Position numbers and translations under genes: made by a program
Source of the DNA: DASZKW01 sp035552775
GTDB taxonomy: Bacteria > Actinomycetota > Acidimicrobiia > Acidimicrobiales > Palsa-688
Direction of reading: 5' to 3'
DNA: 5,321 nt
Assembly (NCBI GenBank): GCA_035552775.1
Contig: DASZKW010000120.1
Coordinates: forward strand, 1-5,321
Notes under the pieces: generated by a model
Told to the model about the DNA's origin: nothing
What the model saw: the letters and a program-made list of their open reading frames with translations, nothing else
Databases searched by the model: none
Shown: piece by piece, positions 1 to 5,321 of the stretch
Position numbering within the stretch: the stretch's first letter is position 1
Layout: each line of letters opens with the position of its first letter

Positions 1-1358
1 AGGGCCCCTTTGCGCTGGGGCCCCGACAGGACGCGCTCCTCGGCTTCCTCGAGGTGGTGGCGGTAAATGGCGTCGGCGCGTTCCCGTCGGGCGAGCAACG
101 CAGCCTCGTTCAACAGGTTGGCCAGGTCGGCACCGGTGAAACCGGCCGTGCTGCGAGCGACGACGGGCAGGTCGCGCTCGGCGTCGGCGAGGCGCTTGCC
201 GGCGGAATGAAGGCGCAGGATGGCGAGGCGCCCGTCTCGATCCGGGCGTTCCACGGTGATATGGCGGTCGAAGCGGCCGGCGCGCAGGAGAGCGGGGTCC
301 AAGATGTCGGGCCGGTTGGTGGCGGCCACCACGGCCACCCCCTCGGTGGGTGAGAAGCCGTCCATCTGGACGAGCATCTCGTTCAGGGTCTGCTCCCGCT
401 CGTCGTGGCCGCCCCCGAGCCCCGCGCCTCGTTGACGCCCAACGGCGTCGAGCTCGTCGATGAACACGATGGCGGGCGAGTTGGCGCGCGCTTGGGCGAA
501 CAGGTCCCGCACCCGGGCGGCTCCCACTCCCACCAGGGACTCGACGAAGTTGGACCCCGAGATCGAATAGAAGCTGGCGCGCGCTTCCCCGGCCACCGCC
601 CGGGCGAGAAGGGTCTTCCCGCATCCCGGCGGGCCGTCGATCAGCACGCCTTTGGGGGGCAGAGCGCCCATCCGTGCGAAAGACTCCGGGTCGACCAGGT
701 AGTCCACGACCTCGGACAGCTCGACGAGCACGTCGTCTGCGCCTGCCACGCTCGAGAAGCTGGCACGCTGCTTGTCTTCGCGACCCAGGCGCTTGTCGCC
801 CAGTTTGCTGAAGGTGAGGAACTCGTCCGCCCCGCTACCCCCCGAGCGCCCCAGGAGAAGGACCAGGGCGAACAGGTTGGCGAAGATCACCAGCGGGAGT
901 AGGAACTGGGCCACGAAGCGGATCAGGCCCTTGACGCTCTGCGCGTCGACGCTCACCTGGGCGTGGTCGCCGAGCAGGGTCTGGAGCAGGTCGTCGGTGG
1001 CGGCGTTGCTGCTCGGATAGGTAGCCCAGTAGGTGAACGTCTTGCCGTCGGGGTTGACGAGATGGCCGGTGATCCGGGCGTCCTCGTCGAGGAAGTGCGC
1101 CGTCGAAACCTTCCCCGCCTTGGCGCTGGCGACCAGGCGGGACAGCGAAACCTGGCGTCCCGCCGACGACGGCCGCAGGACGGCCAGGGCGACCCCGTAA
1201 AGGGCCAGCAGGATGAGCAGGCTGAGAGCGAACGCTGCCACCCCGGGCCGGCGCGAGCGCGGCGGCTGCCCCCCGCCGCGGTTGGCTCGCCTGGTGGCCA
1301 CCGCTTCGCGCAAACGGTGGGCCCAACCGTCGCGTGCCCCCGTCGCCTCGGGCGCCAC
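1..1358 (-). CDS. ftsH: FtsH-family membrane AAA+ ATP-dependent zinc metalloprotease, N-terminal 452 residues (3' end beyond window)
   Basis: Membrane-anchored AAA+ protease that by family extracts and degrades membrane and short-lived cytoplasmic proteins as a hexamer. Numbering starts at the GTG at 1358. Seen in order: an Arg-rich N-terminus; membrane helix 39-61; an FtsH_ext-like extracytoplasmic region 62-147; membrane helix 148-170; and the AAA+ core, which opens with SFSSVAGADD near 200. Walker A is GPPGCGKT (242-249) and Walker B is IVFIDE (297-302), followed by DAVGRQRGAG and GGGHDEREQTLNEML as in FtsH. Sensor 1 is Asn348, the second-region-of-homology arginines are Arg359 and Arg362 (RAGRFDR), and GFTGADLANLLNEAALLA lies at 406-423. 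One oddity is the pore loop, ESLVGVG (273-279), where FtsH normally has EMFVGVG. The protease domain with HEXXH would start about 15 residues past the left edge, so proteolytic activity is inferred. An in-frame ATG at 1388 (10 residues longer, just downstream of a stop codon) is the alternative start. GTG 1358 is preferred because AGGAGG precedes it by 6 bases. It lies downstream of the surface-protein gene on the same strand. Confidence 0.93.
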   Translation of the reverse strand, partial: MAPEATGARDGWAHRLREAVATRRANRGGGQPPRSRRPGVAAFALSLLILLALYGVALAVLRPSSAGRQVSLSRLVASAKAGKVSTAHFLDEDARITGHLVNPDGKTFTYWATYPSSNAATDDLLQTLLGDHAQVSVDAQSVKGLIRFVAQFLLPLVIFANLFALVLLLGRSGGSGADEFLTFSKLGDKRLGREDKQRASFSSVAGADDVLVELSEVVDYLVDPESFARMGALPPKGVLIDGPPGCGKTLLARAVAGEARASFYSISGSNFVESLVGVGAARVRDLFAQARANSPAIVFIDELDAVGRQRGAGLGGGHDEREQTLNEMLVQMDGFSPTEGVAVVAATNRPDILDPALLRAGRFDRHITVERPDRDGRLAILRLHSAGKRLADAERDLPVVARSTAGFTGADLANLLNEAALLARRERADAIYRHHLEEAEERVLSGPQRKGA

Positions 1359-1364
1359 CGACTG

Positions 1365-1370
1365 CCTCCT
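1365..1370 (-). promoter_or_regulatory. Shine-Dalgarno AGGAGG that decides the ftsH start
   Basis: A consensus AGGAGG reads on the minus strand, separated by 6 bases (CAGTCG) from an in-frame GTG at 1358-1356. The upstream in-frame ATG at 1388 has only a weak AGG 3 bases before it. The perfect motif and spacing make GTG the likelier initiation codon. If ATG is used instead, the same bases simply encode two Arg codons. Confidence 0.7.
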
Positions 1371-1400
1371 CGCCGTGAGCGTCCTCATCGCCTAGACAAC

Positions 1401-1425
1401 CCGACACCCCGACGTGGTCCGACGT
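1401..1425 (-). repeat. Short phased direct repeats upstream of ftsH
   Basis: On the plus strand CCGACGT occurs at 1409-1415 and again at 1419-1425, a 10-base period. A third partial copy (CCGAC) lies at 1401-1405. The set sits about 43-67 bases upstream of the preferred ftsH start, inside the non-coding gap. One-helical-turn spacing is typical of regulator half-sites, but CCGAC is also easy to get by chance at this GC content. No promoter boxes were convincing nearby, so a regulatory role is only a possibility. Confidence 0.3.
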
Positions 1426-1464
1426 CCATGGGCCAGATCCCTTCCTCTCGAGCAAGCGCCCCGT

Positions 1465-1499
1465 GACCGCGCCCTAGCAAACTGGCTGCCTTAGCGGTC
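1465..1499 (-). repeat. Imperfect inverted repeat downstream of the surface-protein gene
   Basis: GACCGC at 1465-1470 is complementary to GCGGTC at 1494-1499, and a further GCC/GGC pairing is possible inside the 23-base interval if a bulge is allowed. It begins 32 bases past the stop codon of the surface-protein gene. No T-run follows on the minus strand, so it is not a canonical intrinsic terminator. It could be a weak transcript-end hairpin or chance. Confidence 0.2.
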
Positions 1500-1530
1500 C
1501 TGGGTGGTGTTGCGCCGTGGCCAGCCGAGC

Positions 1531-4500
1531 TCAGTACGCGCCCCTTGGCTTTGGGCGACCACGATCACCGGCTGGACGGTGCCTCCTGCGCTCGATTCCG
1601 ACCGCGGCGGCCCCGGCGAAGATGCAGGCCAACGCGGCGGCGCCGGCCACGGTGGCGCCGGCCGTGTTACCTGTGTCGTCGCCGCTCGCCACCATGGCGT
1701 GGCGGCCGGCGCTGGCGGCCTTCGTCTCGTCCTGGCGCTGGTCTCGGGTGGCCGCGTTGGCCAACGGGTTCGCCTGGGCACCGGGCGCCGCACCCGGAGA
1801 CGGCGCCACCACCTGCCCGGGCGCGGCGGCCTGCCCCGGCGCTGCGGCCTGGCCCGGCGCGGCGGCCTGGCCCGGCGCCGCGGCCTGCCCCGGCGCTCCG
1901 CCGCCGCCCACGCCCGGCGGCACGACCTGGAGGGGGGCTTGAGGTAGTGGGCCGCCACCGACGACACCGCCGCCGACGGCGAGCGCGATGACGTGGCCAT
2001 GCGGTGGCGGCGCCGCCGGCAGCCCAGACGCGGCCGGCGCCGTCGGGGCCTTGGCGGGCGCCGTCGGAGCGGGCTTGGCGGGCGCCGGTGTGGTCGCGGC
2101 CGCGCACTTGCGCGTCAGGGACGCTGTGGCGACGATGCTCGGGCTCGGGCCCCCGGTCGGGCCGTCGCCGGGGTCGGGCTGGACCACCTTGACGATGTAC
2201 GCCTCCCCGCATGAGGCGTCGGCGGGGACCGTGACCGACCCCGTGAGCTTGCCCCCGACGAGGTCACCGATCCGAGTCCCGCCGAAGTCGTAGTTGTAGT
2301 AATACACGGTCGGGTCGACCTGGCCGTCGCCGGGGTGGCAACCGCTCCCGTCGCTCCTGCAGATCTGGACGCTGAGCGGGCCGAAACCGCCACCGGTCCC
2401 CGTCGACGAGCCGTGATCGGGTGCACCCCTCCAGTTCTGACCGGACAGGCTCACCCGGGCGCCGGGCACGGCCGTGGCGCTGCCGAGGGTCACCGTGGGC
2501 GGGTCCGGTATGGGCTGGTCGGCATAGATGACAGGGGTCGTGATGATCGCCTGGCCGTACAGGCTGGCGGCCAGGAAGCAGTCGGTAAGGCCCGCGTCGG
2601 CCTGGGCCCGACTCGGCGGGCACACCGCGTTCGCCGCATCTTTGGCACCGTGGATCGGCAGGTTGATGTCGAAGAGCAGGCTGCCGTCGGGCCCGGTGCT
2701 ACTGAAGGCGACCACCATGGCCTCCGGTGGGGGGGGCTGGTAGTAGTCCGGCGCATTCGACAGGTTCAGGGTGGGGTCCGGGAACGGCTCGATGTACTTC
2801 TGGAGCGGGCTGACCAGGGCCAACACGAACGGCACGTTCGGTACGTAGTGCTCGATGTCCACGTGCACGAGCCCGCCCGGGAGCAGCGGCGGGGTGTAGG
2901 TGATCTTGAACACCAGGTTCTGGGGGATGACGTAGAAGGTGTTGCCCAAGTCGAACGGCCCGTCGGGCCCGCTAAGGGTCACGCGGACCACGCCGGCGAT
3001 GCCGTAGGGGACCGGGATCGTAAAGAACGGCGGGTTGCCCGACTCCGTTACCGCTTCGGGTGGGGCGGTACCGAACTGCACGGCGGTGACCCCGGTGAGG
3101 CCCAGGCCGCGGAAGGTGATCAGGTCGCCGGGCCTTCCCGAGTAGGCGTTCAGCTCGATGTCGTTCTGAGGCGTGGGCGCAGTCGTTGTCGTGGTGGGAC
3201 ATACAGTGCTCGACGACGACGCCGAGGCGGCGAACCGGGGGGGCGGCGCAGACGTGGTGGACGAGGTGGTCCCCGTCGGCGGTGCCACAGAGGCGCCGGC
3301 CGACTCTGGGGTCGCCGACGATGCCGCCAGCGCCGGGGAGGGCGTCGTAGAGGACGCCGGCGTGGTGGTGGACGTCGTCGAAGAAGGCAGCGTCGTCGTC
3401 GGAGTGGTGGATGTTGTGGTCGGAGCGGCGGATGTGCTCGTCGCCCAGGTCGGGGCCGTCGTGGTGGGGATCAGGGCCTGGCATACCGTCGTCGACGTCG
3501 TCGGTGCTGCGGTGGTGGTCGTGGTCGGGATAGGCGTGTGGCCCGCCCCCGGTAGGACCGCCAGCGGTGCGGACTGTTGCACGAAGGTACCGGCGGGCAT
3601 CCCGAAGACCTGTTGGCGGACCCTGACGAAGCACTGGGCACAGCCGGCCTGGAGCTCGGAGCCGATGGTGAGCGATCCCTCCAGGGCCGCCCCCGACAGG
3701 GTGCCGGATATGTCCCTCGTCAAGGTGACATCTGCCCTGACCGTGGTGGCGAACGTCCCGGGGGCCACGGTGGTCGAAGACGACGTGGTGGTCGTGGGCG
3801 GGGGCGGCGCCGGGGCGGGGGTGCAGCTGGTCGGATCACCGCCAACGCCACAGATCTGCACCGACAGCGGCGAGGCCCCCGCCGGGGACAGGAAATACGG
3901 GGTGGGATCGGTCCACTCGAAGGACCCGAACACCGGCGAACCGCTCCAATCGATGCCGCTCAGGCTGACGGTGTCGCCCACCACCGCGCCCGACCCCGGG
4001 TTGGGCACACCCAGGCTGAGGGTGGGCGCAGCGGGCTGGGGCTGGCCGTATTGGTAGGCGATCGCCGCCGTCTGCAAGTCCAAGCCGCCCTCGGCCGAAC
4101 CCACGACGCAGTCGGTCAGGCCGACGTCGGCTTGGGCCTGGGTGGGCGGGCACGTGACGTTGGGGTCGTCGGCGGACGGCGCGTTGGGACGGAACTCCGC
4201 CGGCAGGGCGACCGTCGCCCTAACCGTGCCGCTGCTGTCCGCAGCCACACCACCTGCCAACAGTTGCGCCTCCGGTGGGGGATATGCGGGCCGCGGCTGC
4301 TCGGCGAAACCCAAGAGGGGGCTGGCGGCGAATATGTCCACGGGGCCCCCCGCCCGGTACCCCGAAGCGGCGAAGGCGACCGACTGGCCGGCGGCCAGAC
4401 CGGTGTCCGGTGTGGCGCTCGCCGGTGGCACGGCTGTCGGGTCGGTCACGACGAAACCTCCTGACTGGGTGACCGAGTCGCTTTGCGAGTCACGCAGGTC

Positions 4501-4881
4501 GACGTCGTAGGCACCGGTGGCCACGTCCGGTGGGACAACGGCGGTGATGAGATGGCTGTCGATGTGGGTGATCTGTAAGGCCGGGTCCAGGCCGAAATCG
4601 ACGTACACCGCCGCATTCAAGTCGCTGCCGTAGATCCTCACCGGCGTGCCCGGTGGCCCCGAGTTGGGGACGATCGACAGCGGGCCACCCTCGAAAGCGG
4701 GCAACGCGGACGCCGACGGCAACATGAGGCTCGACACGGCCGCAGCGGACACGAGCGCGGCGAGCGCCGCGGCCCAGCGACGCGTCCGACGGTTCCGAGC
4801 CGCCTGGCGCGGCCGAGACCGCGATCGACGTTCGATCACGGGGCGCGCCTGGTCCCGTCGGTCACAGCCCCATGTTGGCAC
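1531..4881 (-). CDS. Large secreted, membrane-anchored surface protein with duplicated IPT/TIG-containing units
   Basis: Specific function not recognised; the architecture indicates a cell-envelope protein displayed outside the membrane. Numbering is from the GTG at 4881. An Arg-rich n-region and hydrophobic stretch (36-52) end in SASA, a plausible signal-peptidase site near 59. An IPT/TIG-like domain (67-147) precedes unit 1 (to about 425). A Ser/Thr/Pro linker (450-570) with Cys467 and Cys561 follows. A second IPT/TIG-like domain (572-652) leads into unit 2 (to about 901), with matching Cys pairs 244/258 and 754/768. Then come a Pro/Ala/Lys stalk (929-960), an APGQAA tandem repeat (996-1025), an Ala/Gly-rich membrane helix (1073-1096) and an ERRRHR-led basic tail. 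No LPXTG is present; GDDTG (1067-1071) sits where a sorting motif would be. The start is uncertain: GTG 4881 directly follows an in-frame TGA and lacks a Shine-Dalgarno, while GTG 4839 (residue 15) has a weak AGG and leaves a good 45-residue signal peptide. Adhesion or an envelope-structural role is a guess. Confidence 0.9.
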   Translation of the reverse strand: MPTWGCDRRDQARPVIERRSRSRPRQAARNRRTRRWAAALAALVSAAAVSSLMLPSASALPAFEGGPLSIVPNSGPPGTPVRIYGSDLNAAVYVDFGLDPALQITHIDSHLITAVVPPDVATGAYDVDLRDSQSDSVTQSGGFVVTDPTAVPPASATPDTGLAAGQSVAFAASGYRAGGPVDIFAASPLLGFAEQPRPAYPPPEAQLLAGGVAADSSGTVRATVALPAEFRPNAPSADDPNVTCPPTQAQADVGLTDCVVGSAEGGLDLQTAAIAYQYGQPQPAAPTLSLGVPNPGSGAVVGDTVSLSGIDWSGSPVFGSFEWTDPTPYFLSPAGASPLSVQICGVGGDPTSCTPAPAPPPPTTTTSSSTTVAPGTFATTVRADVTLTRDISGTLSGAALEGSLTIGSELQAGCAQCFVRVRQQVFGMPAGTFVQQSAPLAVLPGAGHTPIPTTTTTAAPTTSTTVCQALIPTTTAPTWATSTSAAPTTTSTTPTTTLPSSTTSTTTPASSTTPSPALAASSATPESAGASVAPPTGTTSSTTSAPPPRFAASASSSSTVCPTTTTTAPTPQNDIELNAYSGRPGDLITFRGLGLTGVTAVQFGTAPPEAVTESGNPPFFTIPVPYGIAGVVRVTLSGPDGPFDLGNTFYVIPQNLVFKITYTPPLLPGGLVHVDIEHYVPNVPFVLALVSPLQKYIEPFPDPTLNLSNAPDYYQPPPPEAMVVAFSSTGPDGSLLFDINLPIHGAKDAANAVCPPSRAQADAGLTDCFLAASLYGQAIITTPVIYADQPIPDPPTVTLGSATAVPGARVSLSGQNWRGAPDHGSSTGTGGGFGPLSVQICRSDGSGCHPGDGQVDPTVYYYNYDFGGTRIGDLVGGKLTGSVTVPADASCGEAYIVKVVQPDPGDGPTGGPSPSIVATASLTRKCAAATTPAPAKPAPTAPAKAPTAPAASGLPAAPPPHGHVIALAVGGGVVGGGPLPQAPLQVVPPGVGGGGAPGQAAAPGQAAAPGQAAAPGQAAAPGQVVAPSPGAAPGAQANPLANAATRDQRQDETKAASAGRHAMVASGDDTGNTAGATVAGAAALACIFAGAAAVGIERRRHRPAGDRGRPKPRGAY
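1807..1896 (-). repeat. In-frame 18-bp tandem repeat encoding APGQAA x5
   Basis: Five consecutive 18-base units encode APGQAA four times and then APGQVV (residues 996-1025 of the surface protein). Unit sequences differ only at scattered synonymous positions until the last copy. Being a multiple of three, copy-number change would keep the frame. The Pro/Gly/Ala/Gln composition suggests an extended flexible stalk through the cell wall just before the membrane anchor. Confidence 0.85.
2179..3168 (-). repeat. Second copy of the duplicated IPT-plus-paired-Cys protein unit
   Basis: Residues 572-901 of the surface protein. Order: an IPT/TIG-like domain with SGRPGDLITFRGLGL and a closing TFYVIP; a domain with HYVPNVPF, SPL and YQPPPPEA; CPPSRAQADAGLTDC (754-768); a region opening PPTVTLG and VSLSGQNWRG; LSVQIC (836-841) with Cys848; and a final strand ASCGEAYIVKVVQ. 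Each landmark has a counterpart in the same order in the copy at 3607-4683. Divergence is substantial, so the duplication is old. Confidence 0.75.
3172..3534 (-). other. Ser/Thr/Pro-rich linker between the two units
   Basis: Residues 450-570 of the surface protein are dominated by Thr, Ser, Pro and Ala, with several runs of three to five Thr, and mixed ACC and ACG codons. STTVC occurs near both ends (Cys467 and Cys561). Such linkers are typical of exported actinobacterial proteins and are often O-mannosylated in that phylum; glycosylation here is inference. A shorter Thr/Ser run (residues 363-372) interrupts unit 1. Confidence 0.85.
3607..4683 (-). repeat. First copy of the duplicated IPT-plus-paired-Cys protein unit
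   Basis: Residues 67-425 of the surface protein. It opens with an IPT/TIG-like domain (SIVPNSGPPGTPVRIYGSDL, ending GGFVVTDP). A domain with AGQSVAF, SPL and YPPPEAQ follows, then CPPTQAQADVGLTDC (244-258), PTLSLG, VSLSGIDWSGSP, LSVQIC (339-344) with Cys353, and AGCAQCFVRVRQQ. Compared with the second copy it carries an extra FEWTDPTPYF segment and a Thr/Ser insertion (about 354-375) before the last strands. Cys244/258 and Cys344/353 look like conserved disulfide candidates. Confidence 0.75.
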
Positions 4882-4897
4882 TCAGTGGCTTGGCTCT

Positions 4898-4919
4898 GGC
4901 AACGCCCCGCGACGTTGCC
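4898..4919 (-). repeat. 7-bp perfect inverted repeat upstream of the surface-protein gene
   Basis: GGCAACG (4898-4904) and CGTTGCC (4913-4919) are exact inverted copies around an 8-base loop, in the 117-base gap between the two envelope genes. It ends 16 bases before the GTG at 4881, or 58 before the GTG at 4839. No T-run follows, so it is more likely an operator, a leader hairpin or a T-tract-less terminator than a classical terminator. A second, bulged pairing (GCCT/AGGC with CCC/GGG) is possible at 4952-4975 nearer the upstream stop codon. No convincing promoter boxes were seen. Confidence 0.45.
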
Positions 4920-4998
4920 GACACGCTCACCACCGCGGCGTGGGGGCGGGTGCCTCCCGTCGAGGGGTGAAAGGCGGTGTCACCAAGTCGCACGTCAC

Positions 4999-5321
4999 TT
5001 ACAGGGGGGGATGGATGCCGGCGGCGACGGCGAAGTAGCCGAAGGCGTCTATGGCGAAGTCGGTGTTGCCGGCGAGGTTGTAGACACTGACCGACCCCGA
5101 GCTCGACAGGGTGGCCAGATCGGCGTTGGCCCGGACTTCACCGGCCGCGAAGTTGGCATCGGAGGTAGTGGCCGGCGGGATGAGGGGACTGGGGGTGACG
5201 CTCAGGTAGGAGCGGGTTGTGGCCGTCGCCTCGGTGAGGTTGAGCACCGCCGCGGTGGGGCTGCCGCCGACCACGGCGGGGATGGCACCGACACCGCCCA
5301 CCGAGATGGTCTCGCTGGTGT
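4999..5321 (-). CDS. C-terminal 106 residues of a secreted protein with a beta-rich GYF-ending surface domain (5' end beyond window)
   Basis: The frame is open to the right edge, so the true start is outside; an internal GTG at 5301 would only give a 100-residue fragment starting mid-domain. The visible part reads as one beta-rich domain: AAVLNLTEATAT, YLSVTPS, TSDANFAAGE, ANADLATLSSSGSVSVYNLAG, and finally DFAIDAFGYF, then nine residues and a TAA stop. I recognise this pattern (NLT, S-NFxAG, G-VSVYN, DxxGYF) as a C-terminal domain common in large exported proteins of Actinobacteria; its biochemical role is not established to my knowledge. The N-terminal part, which would define the activity, is not visible. 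It lies 117 bases upstream of the surface-protein gene on the same strand. Confidence 0.8.
   Translation of the reverse strand, partial: TSETISVGGVGAIPAVVGGSPTAAVLNLTEATATTRSYLSVTPSPLIPPATTSDANFAAGEVRANADLATLSSSGSVSVYNLAGNTDFAIDAFGYFAVAAGIHPPL

Noticed and set aside
835..1455. Minus-strand 206-codon open frame overlapping ftsH
   Set aside because: Out-of-frame shadow: a low-complexity Arg/Gly/Pro-rich product with no domain, while the other minus frame gives continuous FtsH sequence through the same bases.
1465..1499. Canonical rho-independent terminator after the surface-protein gene
   Set aside because: The pairing is short, has a long interior and is not followed by a T-run, so it is kept only as a low-confidence inverted repeat.
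1389..1530. Sigma70-type promoter for ftsH
   Set aside because: TTGCTC-like and TAG-containing stretches exist, but no -35/-10 pair with suitable spacing and similarity was found by eye.
1807..1896. Regular repeats as a CRISPR array
   Set aside because: Units are contiguous 18-base repeats without spacers and lie in frame inside a coding region.
2335..3555. Plus-strand 406-codon open frame
   Set aside because: Antisense to the surface-protein gene; its Arg/Gly-rich C-terminal part is just the complement of the Thr/Ser linker codons. No recognisable domain.
3173..4057. Plus-strand 294-codon, Val/Asp-rich open frame
   Set aside because: Antisense reading of the Thr-rich linker (ACC/ACG become Val and Asp/Gly-type codons); compositional artefact of high GC.
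3577..4464. Plus-strand 295-codon open frame
   Set aside because: Antisense to unit 1 of the surface protein; Arg/Gly-rich with no motif.
4871..4873. Minus-strand ATG near the surface-protein start
   Set aside because: Out of frame: it is followed by two codons and a TGA stop.
4646..5038. Plus-strand 130-codon open frame across the gap at 4882-4998
   Set aside because: Mostly antisense to the signal-peptide region and to the end of the upstream gene, with no protein-family signal; it does not show that the gap is coding.

Overview
The window is GC-rich bacterial DNA, about two thirds G+C or more by eye. All three supported genes lie on the minus strand, so transcription runs from the right edge to the left edge. 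The long Thr/Pro-rich linkers, the Ala/Pro-rich wall-spanning segments and a secreted-protein C-terminal domain ending in Gly-Tyr-Phe all suggest an actinobacterium, plausibly of the Acidimicrobiia. That placement is an inference from protein style; no rRNA or other taxonomic marker is present.

Layout in transcription order: (1) 5321 to 4999 holds the last 106 residues of a secreted protein whose start lies beyond the right edge. (2) A 117-base gap contains a 7-bp perfect inverted repeat. (3) 4881 to 1531 is a 1116-residue surface protein. It has a signal peptide and two copies of a unit made of an IPT/TIG-like Ig fold, an uncharacterised domain and a paired-Cys Ig-like region. The copies are separated by a roughly 120-residue Ser/Thr/Pro linker. 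After them come a Pro/Ala stalk, an APGQAA tandem repeat, and a membrane helix with an Arg-rich tail. (4) A gap follows with short direct and inverted repeats. (5) 1358 to the left edge is the N-terminal 452 residues of an FtsH-family membrane AAA+ protease. Its ATPase motifs are intact, but its pore-loop aromatic residue is replaced by Leu. The window ends about 15 residues before the expected zinc-binding HEXXH motif.

The genes are co-directional, but the gaps (117 bases, then 172 to the chosen ftsH start) leave open whether they form one operon. Two are envelope proteins and the third is a membrane protease, so an envelope-related locus is plausible. No functional link is shown by the sequence. 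I see no RNA genes, mobile elements, CRISPR arrays or recognised defence system. The least explained object is the duplicated-module surface protein.
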